From: Aristolochia californica
Taxonomy: Eukaryota; Streptophyta; Magnoliopsida; Piperales; Aristolochiaceae
Direction of reading: 5' to 3'
Assembly (NCBI GenBank): GCA_029961685.1
Contig: JARWKL010000007.1
Coordinates: forward strand, 15,819,013 to 15,883,012
Length of the DNA stretch: 64,000 nucleotides
Of this stretch, positions 46,990 to 60,325 are shown piece after piece. Both the position numbers and the translations under genes were made by a program. A model generated the notes under the pieces. It did not search any database and was not told where the DNA came from. It worked only from the letters and a program-made list of their open reading frames with translations. The first letter of the stretch is position 1, and each line of letters starts with the position of its first letter.

Positions 46990-48885
46990 TTGTGGTGTGG
47001 GAATACATATTTTTTATTTACATCAGTTATTATTTTAAATATTTTCCAAACATCAACTATAAAATTTTTATTTTGTTGTGATCTTTTTTGCCTTTTTTGT
47101 TTACGGGATGAAGGGGGAGCGAAAACTCAAAGTTCCTATTTAAGAAAAAAGTGTACATCTAAAATGGAAATGCACAATGCACAAATGTAGAGAGAGATAT
47201 TTCTGAAGAGTGTCATTATGTTTTAGGGATTGTATGCACTTTTTTCGTTTTTATATCTAAGATTTTGCAATCGTCGGGAAACGGGGGAGGCAGGAGATTT
47301 TTAACTGAGTGTTGACTTCAAATCCATAAGTCATTTCTTACAAAAATGTAGCCCGTTACGCATGACAAATCACTTTACAATCATCTATGATTGTTAGCTC
47401 AACGTTTTGAATATGGGCAAAATAATGGCTCTTTGGATCCATAGGTCATTTGAATCTTTAACATGTTTCTGGCATGCATATCCATTTTTAAAACATGTGT
47501 AGAAAAAATCTCCTTCATGTAAAATTCCAAGATATTAGTTTTGGACTTGTGGAATTTCCCAAACTTGGATAACAAATCTTTTGTGTTCATTTGTGGTGTG
47601 TGAATAAATTTTCTTCATTTACTTTTTTTTGTTTTAAACTTTTTCCGTACATCAACTATGAAATTTTCATTTTGCTGTGATCTATTTGCCTTTTTTGTTT
47701 ACGGGATGAAGGGAGAGCGAAAAACTCAAAGTTTTGATTTAAGAAAAATGTGTACATCTAAAAAAGAAATGCACAATACACATATGTAGAGAGAGATAAT
47801 TCCAAAGAGTGTCTGTAATTTTTAGGGATTGTAAGCACCTTTTCGTTTTTTTATCTCAGGTTTTGCAATCGTCAGGAAAAATGGGTTGCGGACGATTTTT
47901 AACTGAGTGTTGAATTGCAATCCATAAGTCATTTCATACAAAAATATAGCCCGTTACACATGATAAATCACATTACAATCATCTATTATTAATTATGTCA
48001 GCTTTTTGCAAATGGGCAAATTTAATGAGCGTTTGTTATTCTCTTTAAAAGCTTTGCATCCATAGCTTATTTGCATCTTTACCATGTTTCAAACATGCAT
48101 ATCCATTTTTAAAACATGTGTGGATCAAATCTCTTTCTTGCAAATTTCCAAGCTAGTAGGGTTAAACTAGTGGAATTTCCCAAAATTGGATAACAAAATA
48201 TTTGTGTTCATTTGTATTGGGTGAATAAATTTTCTTTATTTATATTTGTTGTTGTTTTAAATTTTTTCCATACATCAACTATGAAATTTTCATTTTGTTG
48301 TAAGCTTTTTGCCTTGTTTGTTTTCGGGATGAAGGGAGAACGCAAAGTCAAACTTTTGATATAATAAAAAAGTGTACATCTAAAATGGAAAAGAACAATG
48401 CACAATTGTAGGGAGAGATAATTCCAAAGAGTGTATGTAATTTTTAGGGATTGTAAGCTCTTAGTAGTTTTTATATCTCAGGTTTTGCAATCGTTGGGAA
48501 AAATTGGTGGCAGAGGATTTTTCACTGAGTGTTAAATTTCAATCCATAAGTCATTTCATACAAAAATATAGCCCGTTACGCATGATAAATCACTTTACAA
48601 TCATCTATGATTGTTAGATCAAATTTTTGGAAATGGGCAAAATAATGACTTGTTAGACTCGGGTAAATATCCCACCGCACGTTCACTTGAGAATTTAAAG
48701 AGTGTTTGTTATTCTCTTTAAAAGCTTTGGATCCATAGGTCATTTGAATCTTTAACATGTTTCAAGCATGCATATCCATTTTTAAAACATGTGTAGAAAA
48801 AATCCCCTTGATGTAAAATTCCAAGCTTAATAGGGTTGGACTAATGAAATTTCCCAAACTTGGATAACAAAACATTTGTGTTCAT
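46990..48885 (+). repeat. A-B-C trimer with two deletions, units at 46990, 47591, 48212
   Basis: Units are 601, 621 and 674 bp. The A unit lacks about 74 bp at 47430 (AATGGCT joined to CTTTGG). The B unit lacks about 53 bp at 48020 (GGGCAAA joined to TTTAATGAG). Both deletions remove the CCCACCGCA region of the unit but with different endpoints. Confidence 0.91.
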
Positions 48886-50667
48886 TTGTGGTGTGTGAAT
48901 AGATATTTTTTATTTACATTAGTTATTATTTTAAATATTTTCCACACATCAACTATAAAATTTTTATTTTGTTGTGATCTTTTTTGCCTTTTTTGTTTAC
49001 AGGATGAAGGGGGAGCGAAAACTCAAAGTTCTTATTTAAGAAAAAAGTGTACATCGAAAATGCAAACACACAATGTACAAATGTAGAGAGAGATATTTCC
49101 AAAGAGTGTCTGTACGTTTTAGGGATCGTATGCACTTTTTTCGTTTTTATATCTAAGGTTTTGCAATCGTCAGGAAACGGGGGAGGCGGGCGATTTTTAA
49201 CTGAGTGTTGACTTCAAATCCATTAGTCATTTCTTACAAAAATATAGCCCGTTACGCATGACAAATCACTTTAAAATCATGTATGATTGTTAGCTCAACG
49301 TTTTGAATATGGGCAAAATAATGGCTTGTTCGACTCGGGCAAATATGGGCCACAAGATCACTTGAGAATTTAATGAGCGTTTGTTTTTCTCTTTAAAAGC
49401 TTTGGATCCATAGGTCATTTCAATCTTTAACATGTTTCTGGCATGCATATCCATTTTTAAAACATGTGAAGAAAAAATCTCCTTCATGTAAAATTCCAAG
49501 ATATTAGTTTTGGACTAGTGGAATTTCCCAAACAAGGATAACAAAACTTTTGTGTTCATTTGTGGTGTGTGAATAAATTTTCTTCACTTACTTTTTTTAT
49601 TTTTTTAAAGTTTTTCCGTACAACAACTATGAAATTTTCATTTTGCTGTGATCTAAATGCTTTTTTTGTTTGCGGGATGAAGGGAGAGCGAAAAACTTAA
49701 AGTTTTTATTTAAGAAAAATGTGTACATCTAAAAAGGAAATGCACAATGCACATATGTAGAGAGAGATAATTCCAAAGAGTGTTTATAATTTTTAGGGAT
49801 TGTAAGCACCTTTTCGGTTTTATATCTCAGGTTTTGCAATCATCGGGAAAAATGGGTTGCGGAGGATTTTTAACTGAGTGTTTATTTGCAATCCATAAGT
49901 CATTTCATACAAAAATATAGCCCGTTATGCATGATAAATCACATTACAATCATCTATGAGTAATTATGTCAGCTTTTTGCAAATGGGCAAAATAATGACA
50001 TGTTTGACTCGGGTAAATATCCCACCGCAAGTTCACTTGAGAATTTAATGAGCGTTTGTTATTCTGTTTAAAAGCTTTGCATCTATTGCTCATTTGCATC
50101 TTTAACATGTTTCAAACATGCATATCCATTTTTAAAACTTGTGTGGGTTAAACTAGTGGAATTTCCCAAAATTGGATAACAAAACTTTTGTGGGGAGAGA
50201 TAATTCCAAAGGGTGTCTGTAATTCTTAGGGATTGTAAGCTCTTTTTAGTTTTTATATCTCAGGTTTTGCAATCGTTGGGAAACATTGGTGGCAGAGGAT
50301 TTTTAATTGAGTGTTGAATTGCAATCCATAAGTCATTTCATACAAAAATATAGCCCGTTACGCATGATAAATCACTTTACAATCATCTATGATTGTTAGA
50401 TCAAAATTTTCAAATTGGGCAAAATAATGACTTGTTAGACTCGGGTAAATATCCCACCGCATGTTCACTTGAGAATTTAATGAACGTTTGTTATTCTCTT
50501 TAAAACCTTTGGATCCATAGGTCATGTGAATCTTTAACATGTTTCAAGCATGCATATCCATTTTTAAAACATGTGTAGAAAAAATCTCCTTCATGTAAAA
50601 TTCCAAGCTTAATAGGGTTGGACTAATGGAATTTCCCAAACTTGGATAACAAAACTTTTGTGTTCAT
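48886..50667 (+). repeat. A, B and head-deleted C units at 48886, 49560, about 50188
   Basis: A is 674 bp. B and C together measure 1,108 bp instead of 1,350. One gap of about 36 bp lies at 50146 (CTTGTGTGG joined to GTTAAAC). Another of roughly 206 bp at 50192 joins AACTTTTGTGG to GGAGAGATAATTCC and removes the C head. Confidence 0.88.
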
Positions 50668-52688
50668 TTGTGGTGTGTGAATAGATATTTTTTATTTACA
50701 TAAGTTATTATTTTATATATTTTCCACTCATCAACTATAAAAATTTTATTTTGTTGTGATCTGTTTTGCCTTTTTTGTTTACGGGATGAAAAGGGAGCAA
50801 AAACTCAAAGTTCTGATTTAAGAAAAAAGTGTACATCTAAAATCAAAATGCACAATGCACAAATGTACAGAGTGATATTTCCATAGAGTGTCTGTATGTT
50901 TTAGGGATCGTATGCAATTTTTTCGTTTTATATCTAAGGTTTTGCAATCGTCGGGAAACGGGGGAGGCGGGCGATTTTTAACTGAGAGTTGACTTCAAAT
51001 CCATAGGTCATTTCTTAAAAAAATATAGCCCGTTACGCATGACAAATCACTTTACAATCATCTATGATTGTTAGCTCAACGTTTTCAATATGGGCTAAAT
51101 AATGGCTTGTTTGACTCGGGCAAATATCCCACCGCACGTTGAGTTGAGAATTTAATGAGCGTTTGTTATTCTCTTTAAAAGCTTTGGATCCATAGGTCAT
51201 TTGAATCTTTAACATGTTTCTGGCATGCATATCCATTTTTAAAACATGTTTAGAAAAAATCTCCTTCATGTAAAATTCCAAGATATTAGTTTTGGACTAG
51301 TGGAATTTCCCAAACTTGGATACCAAAACTTTTGTGTTCATTTGTGGTGTGTGAATAAATTTTCTTCATTTAATTTTTTTATTGTTTTAAACTTTTTCCG
51401 TACATCAACTATGAAATTTTCATTTTGCTGTGATCTATTTGCATTTTTTGTTTACGGGATGAAGGGAGAGCGAAAAACTCGAAGTTTTGATTTAAGAAAA
51501 ATGTGTACCTCCAAAACGGAAATGCACAATGCACATATGTAGAGAGAGATAATTCCAAAGAGTGTCTGTAATTTTTAGGGATTGAAAGCACCTTTTCGTT
51601 TTTATATCTCAGGTTTTGCAATCGTCGGGAAAAATGGGTTGCGGAGGATTTTTAACTGAGTGTTGAATTGCAATCCATAAGTCATTTCATACAAAAATAT
51701 AGCCCGTTACGCATGTTAAATCACATTACAATCATCAATGATTAATTATGTCAGCTTTTTGAAAATGGGCAAAATAATGGCATGTTTTACTCGGGTAAAT
51801 ATCGCACGCCAAGTTCACTTGAGAATTTAATGAGCGTTTGTTATTTTCTTTAAAATCTTTGCATCCATTGCTCATTTGAATCTTTAACATGTTTCAAACA
51901 TGCATAACCATTTTTAAAACATGTGTGGACGAAATCTCTTTCTTACAAAATTCCAAGCTATTAGGGTTAACCCAGTGGAATTTCCCAAAATTGGACAACA
52001 ATACTTTTGTGTTCATTTGTGTTGGGTGAATAATTTTTTTTTATTTATATTTGTTATTTTTTTAAATTTTTTCCATACACCAACTATAAAATTTTCATTT
52101 TGTTGTAAGTTTTTTGCCTTGTTTGTTTTCGGGATGAAGGGAGAGTGAAAAGTCAAAGCTTTGATTTAAGAAAAAAGTGTAGATCTAAAATGGAAAAGCA
52201 CAATGCAAAATTGTAGGGAGAGATAATTCAAAAGAGTGTCTGTAATTTTTAGGGATTGTAAGCTCTTTTTAGTTTTTATATCTCAGGTTTTGTAATCGAC
52301 GGGAAAAATTGGTGGCAGAGGATTTTTAACTGAGTGTTGAATTGCAATCCATAAGTCATTCCATACAAAAATATAGCCCATTACGCATGATAAATGACTG
52401 TACAATCATCAATGATTGTTAGATCAAGTTTTTGAAAATGGGCAAAATAATGACTCGTAAGACTCGGGTAAATATCCCACCGCACGTTCACTTGAGAATT
52501 TAATGAGCGTTTGTTATTCTCTTTGAAAGATTTGGATCGATAGGTCATTTGAATCTTTAACATGTTTCAAGCATGCCTATCCATATTTAAAAGATGTGTA
52601 GAAAAAATCTCCTTAATGTAAAATTCCAAGCTTAATATGGTTGGAGTAATGGAATTTCCCAAACTTGGATAACAAAACTTTTGTGTTC
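50668..52688 (+). repeat. A-B-C trimer, units at 50668, 51342, 52017
   Basis: Units are 674, 675 and about 672 bp. The last A unit of the AACGTTTT subfamily lies here (51079). Confidence 0.91.
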
Positions 52689-53933
52689 GTAATTTTAAAT
52701 ATTTTCCACACATCAACTATAAAATTTTTATTTTGTTGCGATCTTTTGTGCCTTTTTTGTTTACAAGATGAAGGGAGAGCGAAAAACTCGAAGTTTTGAT
52801 TTAAGAAAAATGTGTACATCTAAAACGGAAATGCACAATGCACATACGTAGAGAGAGTTAATTCCAAAGAGTGTCTGTAATTTTTAGGGATTGTAAGCAC
52901 CTTTTCGTTTTTATGTCTCAGGTTTTGCAATCGTCGGGAAAATTGGGTTGCGGAGGATTTTTAACTGAGTGTTGAATTGCAATCCATAAGTAATTTCACA
53001 CAAAAATATAGCCCGTTACTCATGATAAATCACATTGCAATCATCTATGATTAATTATGTCAGCTTTTTGCAAATGAGAAAAATAATGGCATGTTTAAAA
53101 GCTTTGCATCCATAGCTCATTTGCATCTTTAACATGTTTCAAACATGCATATCCATTTTTAAAACATGTGTGGACGAAATCTCTTTCTTGCAAAATTCCA
53201 AGCTATTACGGTTAAACTAGTAGAATTTCCCAAAATTGGATAACAAAACTTTTGTGTTCATTTGTGTTGGATGAATAAATTTTCTTCATTTATATTTGTT
53301 ATTGTTTTAAATTTTTTCCATACATCAACTATAAAATTTTCATTTTGTTGTAAGCTTTTTGCCTTGTTTGTTTTCAGGATGAAGGGAGAGAGAAAAGTCA
53401 AAGTTTTGATTTAAGAAAAAAGTGTACATCAAAAATGGAAAAACACAATCCACAATTGTAGGGAGAGATAATTCCAAAGAGTGCCTATAATTTTTAGGGA
53501 TTGTAAGTTCTTTTTAGTTTTTATATCTCAGGTTTTGCAATCGTCGGGAAAAATTGGTGGAAGAGCTTTTTTAACTGTGTTGAGTTGTAATCCGTGAGTC
53601 ATTTCATACAAAAATATAGCCCGTTACGCACGATAAATCACTTTACAATCATCAATGATTGTTAGATCAAATTTTTGAAAATGGGCAAAATAATGACTTG
53701 TTTGACTCGGGTAAATATCCCACCGCACGTTCACTTGAGAATTTAATGAGCGTTTGTTATTCTCTTTAAAAGCTTTGGATCCATAGGTCATTTGAATTTT
53801 TAACATGTTTCAAGCATGCATATCAACTTTTAAAACATGTGTAGAAAAAATCTCCTTCATGTAAAATTCCAAGCTTAATAGGGTTGGACTAATGGAATTT
53901 CCCAAACTTTGATAACAAAAATTTTGTGTTCAT
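52689..53933 (+). repeat. Deleted A/B chimera (52689) and C unit (53262)
   Basis: The first unit is about 574 bp. Roughly 46 bp of its A head is missing at 52690. It changes from A to B around 52760-52790 (AAAAACTCGAAG) and lacks about 64 bp at 53096, where ATGTTT joins AAAAGC. The C unit is 672 bp. Confidence 0.86.
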
Positions 53934-55954
53934 TTGTGGTGTGTGAATAGATATTTTTTATTTAAATTAGTTATTATTTTAAATATTTTCCACACATCAA
54001 CTATAAAAATTTAATTTTGTTGTGATCTTTTTTGCCTTTTTTGTTTACGGGATGAAGGGGGAGCGAAAACTCAAAGTTCTGATTTAAGAAAAAAGTGTAC
54101 AACTAAAATGGAAATGCACAATGCACAAATGTAGAGAGAGCTATTTCCAAAGAGTGTCTGTATGTTTTAGGGATCGTATGCACCTTTTCGTTTTTATATC
54201 CAAGGTTTTGCAATCGTCAGGAAACGGGGGAGGCGGGCGATTTTTAACTGAGTGTTGACTTCAAATCCATAAGTCATTTCTTACAAAAATATAGCCCGTT
54301 ACGCATGACAAATCACTTTACAATCATCTATGATTGTTAGCTCAACTTTTTGAATATGGGCAAAATAATGGCTAGTTTGACTCGGGAAAATATCCCACCG
54401 CACGTTCACTTGAGAATTTAATGAGTGTTTGTTATTCTCTTTAAAAGCTTTGGATCCATAGGTCATTTGAATCTTTAACATTTTCTGGCATGCGTAACTA
54501 TTTTAAAAACATGTGTAGAAAAAATCTCCTTCATGTAAAATTCCAAGATATTAGTTTTGGACTAGCGGAATTTCCCAAACTTGGATAACAAAACTTTTGT
54601 GTTCATTTGTGGTGTGTGAATAAATTTTCTTCATTTACTTTTTTTTTGTTTTAAACTTTTTCCGTACAACAACTACGAAATTTTCATTTTGTTGTGATAT
54701 TTTTGCCTTTTTTGTTTACAAGATGAAGGGAGAGCGAAAAACTCGAAGTTTTGATGTAAGAAAAATGTGTACATCTAAAACGACAATGCACAATGCACAT
54801 ATGTAGAGAGAGATAATTCCAAAGAGTGTTTTTAATTTTTATGGACAGTAAGCACCTTTTCGTTTTTATATCTCAGGTTTTGCAATCATAGGGAAAAATG
54901 GGTTGCGGAGGATTTTTAACTGAGTGTTGAATTGCAATCCATAAGTAATGTCATACAAAAATATAGCCCGTTACACATGATAAATCACTTTACAATCATC
55001 TATGATTAATTATGTCAGCTTTTTGAAAATGGGCAAAATAATGGCAAGTTTGACTCGGGTAAATATCCCACGCCAAGTTCACTTGAGAATTTAATGAGCG
55101 TTTCTTATTCTCTTTAAAAGCTTTGCATCCATAGCTCATTTGCATCTTTAACATGTTTCAAACATGCATATCCATTTTTAAAACATGTGTGGATGAAATC
55201 TCTTTCTTGCAAAATTCCAAGCTATTAGGGTTAAACTAGTGGAATTTCCCAAAATTGGATAAAAAAAATTTTGTGTTCATTAGTGTGGGGTGAATAAATT
55301 TTCTTTAATTATATTTGTTATTGTTTTAAATTTTTTCCATACTTCAACTACAAAATTTTCATTTTGTTGTAAGCTTTTTGCCTTGTTTGTTTTCAGGATG
55401 AAGAGAGAACGAAAAGTCAAAGTTTTTATTTATGAAAAAAGTGTCCATCTAAAATGAAAAAGCACAATGCACAATTGTAGGGAAAGATAATTCCTAAGAG
55501 TGTCTGTAATTTTTAGGGATTGGAAGCTCTTTTTAGTTTTTATATCTCAGGTTTTGCAATCGTTGGGAAAAATTGGTGGCAGAGGATTTTTAACTGAGTG
55601 TTGAATTGCAATCCATAAGTCATTTCATACAAAAATATAGCCCGTTACGCATGATAAATCACTTTACAATCATCTATCATTGTTAGATCAAATTTTTTAA
55701 AATTGCCAAAATAATGACTTCTTAGACTCGGGTAAATATCCAACCGCACGTTCACTTGAGCAATTAATGAGCGTTGGTTATTCTCTTTAAAAGCTTTGGA
55801 TCCATAGGTCGTTTGAATCTTTAACATGTTTCAAGCATGCATATCCATTTTTAAAACATGTGTAGAAAAAATCTCCTTCATGTAAAATTCCAAGCTTAAT
55901 AGGGTTGGACTAATGGAATTTCCCAAACTTGGACAACAAAACTTTTGTGTACAT
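53934..55954 (+). repeat. A-B-C trimer, units at 53934, 54607, 55281
   Basis: Units are 673, 674 and 674 bp. The C anchor is mutated to TTCATTAGTGTGGGG. The A unit returns to AACTTTTTGAAT. Confidence 0.91.
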
Positions 55955-57633
55955 TTGTGGTGTATGAATAGATATTTTTTTATTTACATTAGTTATTATT
56001 TTAGATATTTTCCACACATCAACTATAAAATTTTTGTTTTGTGTGATCTTTTTTGCCTTTTTTGTTTATGGGATGAAGGGGGAGCGAAAACTCAAAGTTC
56101 TGATTTAGTAAAAAAGTGTACATCTAAAATGGAAATGCACAATGCACAAATGTAGAGAGAGATATTTCCAAAGAGTCTCAGTATTTTTTAGGGATCGTAT
56201 ACACGTTTTTCGTTTTTATATCTAAGGTTTTGCAATTGTCGGGAAACGGGGGAGGTGAGCGATATTTAACTGAGTGTTGACTTCAAATCCATCAGTCATT
56301 TCTAACCAAAATATAGCCCGTTACGCATGACAAATCACTTTACAATCATCTATGATTGTTAGCTCAACTTTTTGAATATGGGCAAAATAATGGCTTGTTT
56401 GACTCGGGCAAATATCCCACCGTACGTTCACTTGTGAATTTAATGAGCGTTTGTTATTCTCTTTAAAAACTTTGGATCCATAGGTCATTTGAATCTTTAA
56501 CATGTTTCAAACATGCATATCCATTTTTAAAACATGTGTAGAAAAAATCTCCATCTTGCAAAATTCCAAGATATTAGTTTTGGACTTGTGGAATTTCCCA
56601 AACTTGGATAACAAAACTTTTGTGTTCATTTGTGGTGTGTGAATAAATTTTCTTCATTTACTTTTTTTATTGTTTTAAATAGTTTCGTACATCAACTATG
56701 AAATTTTCATTTTTCTGTGAGCCTTTTGCCTTGTTTATTTTCGGGATGAAGGGAGAGCGAAAAGTCAAAGTTTTGATTTAAGAAAAAAGTGTGCATTTGA
56801 AATGGAAAAGCACAATGCACATAAGTAGAGAGAGACAATTCCAAAGAGTGTCTGTAATTTTTAGGGATTGTAAGCACTTTTTCGTTTTTATATCTTAGGT
56901 TTTGCAATCGTCAGAAAAAATTGGTGGCAGTGGATTTTTAACTGAGTGTTGAATTGCAATCCATAAGTCATTTCATACAAAAATATGGACCGTTACGCAT
57001 GATAAATCACATTACTATCATCTATGATTAATTATGTCAGCTTTTTAAAAATGGGCAAAATAATGGCATGTTTGACTCGGGTAAATATCCCACCGCAAGT
57101 TCACTTGAGAATTTAATGAGCGTTTGTTATTCTATTTAAATGCCTTGCATCCATAGCTCATTTGCATCTTTAACATATTTCAAACATGCATATCCATTTT
57201 TAAAACATGTGTGGATGAAATCTCTTTCTTGCAAAATTCCAAGTTATTAGGGTTAAACTAGTGGAATTTCCCAAAATTGGATAAAAAAAATTTTGTGTTC
57301 ATTAGTGTTGGGTGAATAGCCGGTTACGCATGATAAATCACTCTACAATCATCTATGATTGTTAGATCAAATTTTTGAAAATGGGCAAAATAATGACTTG
57401 TTAGACTCGGGTAAATATCCTAGCGCACGTTCACTTGAGAATTTAATGAGCGTTTGTTATTCGCTTCAAAATCGTTGGATCCATAGCTGATTTGAATCTT
57501 TAACATGTTTCAAGCATGCATATCCATTTTTAAAACATGTGTAGAAACAATCTCCTTCATTTAAAATTCCAAGCTTAATAGGGTTGGACTAATGGAATTT
57601 CCCAAACTTGGATAACAAAACTTTTCTGTTCAT
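55955..57633 (+). repeat. A unit with B/C patch (55955), mosaic B/C unit (56630), truncated C (57303)
   Basis: The A tail contains a B/C patch (TTCAAACATGC and CTTGCAAAATTCC, about 56507-56565). The unit at 56630 alternates between B and C at least three times (GCCTTGTTTATTTTCGG, CACATAAGTAGAGAG, AAAATTGGTGGCAG, GATTAATTATGTCAG). The C unit is only 331 bp: about 342 bp is missing at 57319, where GGTGAATA joins GCCGGTTACG. Confidence 0.86.
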
Positions 57634-60325
57634 TTGTGGTCTGTGAATAGACATTTTTAATTTACTTTCGTTATTTTTTTAATAATTTTCCACACATCAA
57701 CTATAAAATTTTTATTTTGTTGTGATCTTTTCTGCCTTTTTTGTTTACGGAATGAAGCGGGAGCGAAAACTCAAAGTTCTGGTTTAAGAAAAAAGTGTAC
57801 ACCTAAAATGGAAATGCACAATGCACAAATGTAGAGAGAGATATTTCCAAAGAGTGTCTGTAAGTTTTAGGGATCATATGCACTCTTTCGTTTTTATATC
57901 TAAGGTTTTGTAATCGTCGGGAAACGGGGGAGGCGGGCGATTTTTGACTGAGTGTTCACTTCAAATCCATAAGTCATTTCTTAAAAAAATATAGCCCGTT
58001 ACGCATGACAAATCACTTTATAATCACCTATGACTGTTAGCTCAACTTTTTGAATATGGGCAAAATAATGGCTTGTTTGACTCGGGCAAATATCCCACCG
58101 CACGTTCACTTGAGAATTTAATGAGCGTTTGTTATTCTCTTTACGCGCTTTGGATCCATAGGTCATTTGAATCTTTAACATATTTCTGGCATGCATATCC
58201 ATTTTTAAAACATGTGTAGAAAAAATCTCCTTCATGTAAAATTCCAAGATATTAGTTTTGGACTAGTGGAAGTTCCCAAACATGGATAACAAAACTTTTG
58301 TGTACATTTGCGGAGTGTGAATAAATTTTCTTCCTTTACTTTTTTATTTTTTTAAACTTTTTCTCTACATCAACTATGAAATTTTCATTTTGCTGTGATC
58401 TATTTGCCTTTTTTGTTTACGGGATGAAGGGAGAGCGAAAAAGTTGAAGTTTTGATTTAAGAAAAATGTGTACATCTAAAACAGAAATGTCCAATGCACA
58501 TATGTAGAGAGAGATAATTGCGAAGAGTGTCATTATTTTTTAAGGATTGTAAGCACCTTTTCGTTTTTATATCTCAGGTTTTGCAATCATCGGGAAAAAT
58601 AGGCTGCGGTGGATTTTTAACTGAGTGTTGAATTGCAATCCATAAGTCATTTCATACAAAAATATAGCCCGTTACGCATGATAAATCACATTACAATCAT
58701 CTATGATTAATTATGTCAGCTTCTTGCAAATGGGCATAATAATGGCATGTTTGACTCGGGTAAATATCCCACCACAAGTTCACTTGAGAATTTAATGCGC
58801 GTTTGTTATTCTGTTTAAAAGCTTTGCATCCATAGCTCATTTGCATCCTTAACATGTTTCAAACATGCATATCCTTTTTTAAAACATGTGTGGATGAAAT
58901 CTCTTTCTTGCAAAATTCCAAGCTATTAGGGTTAAACTAGCGGAATTTCCTAAAATTGGAAAACAAAACTTTTGTGTTCATTTGTGTTGGGGGAATAAAT
59001 TTTCTTTATTTATATTTTTTATTGTTTTAAAATTTTTCCATACATCAACTATAAAATTTTCATTTTGTTGTAAGCTTTTTGCCTTGTTTGTTTTAGGGAT
59101 GAAGGGAGAGCGAAAAGTCAAAGTTTTGATTTAAGTAAAAAGTGTACATTTAAAATGGAAAAGTACAATGCACAATTGTAGGGAGAGATAATTCCAAAAA
59201 GTGTCTGCAATTTTTAGGGATTGTAAGCTCTTTTTAGTTTTTATATCTCAAGTTTTGCAATCGTCGGGAAAAATTGGTGGCAGAGGATTTTTTAGTGTTG
59301 AATTGCCATCCATAAGTCATTTCACACAAAAATATAGCCCGTTACGCATGATAAATCACTTTACAATCATCTATGATTGTTAGATCAAATTTTTGAAAAT
59401 GGGCAAAATAATGACTTGTGAGGCTCGGGTAAATATCCCACCGCACGTTCACTTGAGAATTTAATGAGCATTTGTTAATCTCTTTAAACGCTTTGGATCC
59501 ATAGGTCATTTTAATCTTTAACATCTTTCAAGCATGCATATCCATTATTAAAACATTTGTAGAAAAAATCTCCTTCATGTAAAATTCCATGCTTAATAGG
59601 GTTGGACTAATGGAATTTCCCAAACTTGGATAACAAAACTTTTGTGTTCATTTGTGGTGTGTGAATAGATATTTTTTATTTACATTAGTTATTATTTTAA
59701 ATATTTTCCACACATCAACTATAAAATTTTTATTTTGTTGTGATCTTTTTTGCCTTTTTTGTTTACGGGATGAAGGGGGAGCGAAAACTCAAAGTTCTGA
59801 TTTCAGAAAAAAGTGTACATCTAAAATGGAAATGCACAATGCAAAAATGTAGAGAGAGATATTTCCAAAGGGTGTCTGTATGTTTTAGGGATCGTATGCA
59901 CTTTTTCGTTTTTATATCAAAGGTTTTGCAATCGTCGGGAAACAGGGGAGGCGGGCGATTTTTAACTGAGTGTTGAATTGCAATCCATAAGTCATTTCTT
60001 TCTAAAATATAGCCCGTTACGCATGATAAATCACTTTACAATCATCTATGATTGTTAGATCAAATTTTGGAAAAGTGGCAAAATAATGACTTGTTAGACT
60101 CGTGTAAATATCCCACCGCATGTTCTCCTTAGAATTTAATGAGCGTTTGTTCTTCTCTTTAAAAGCTTTAGATCCATAGGTCATTTGAATCTTTAACACG
60201 TTTCTGGCATGCATATCGATTTTTAAAACATGTGTAGAAAAAATCTCCTCCATATAAAATTCCAAGATATTTGTTTTGGACTAGTGGAATTTTCCAAACT
60301 TGGATAACAAAACTTTTGTGTTCAT
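57634..60325 (+). repeat. Four-unit higher-order repeat, copy 1 (A'-B-C-A)
   Basis: Units start at 57634, 58308, 58982 and 59652, total 2,692 bp. A' is marked by TCTTTACGCGCTTTGG and GACTGAGTGTTCACTTC, found in no A unit upstream of this block. The final A unit is a mosaic: A head, C middle (TTAGATCAAATTTTGG, GACTTGTTAGAC) and A tail. Confidence 0.9.
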
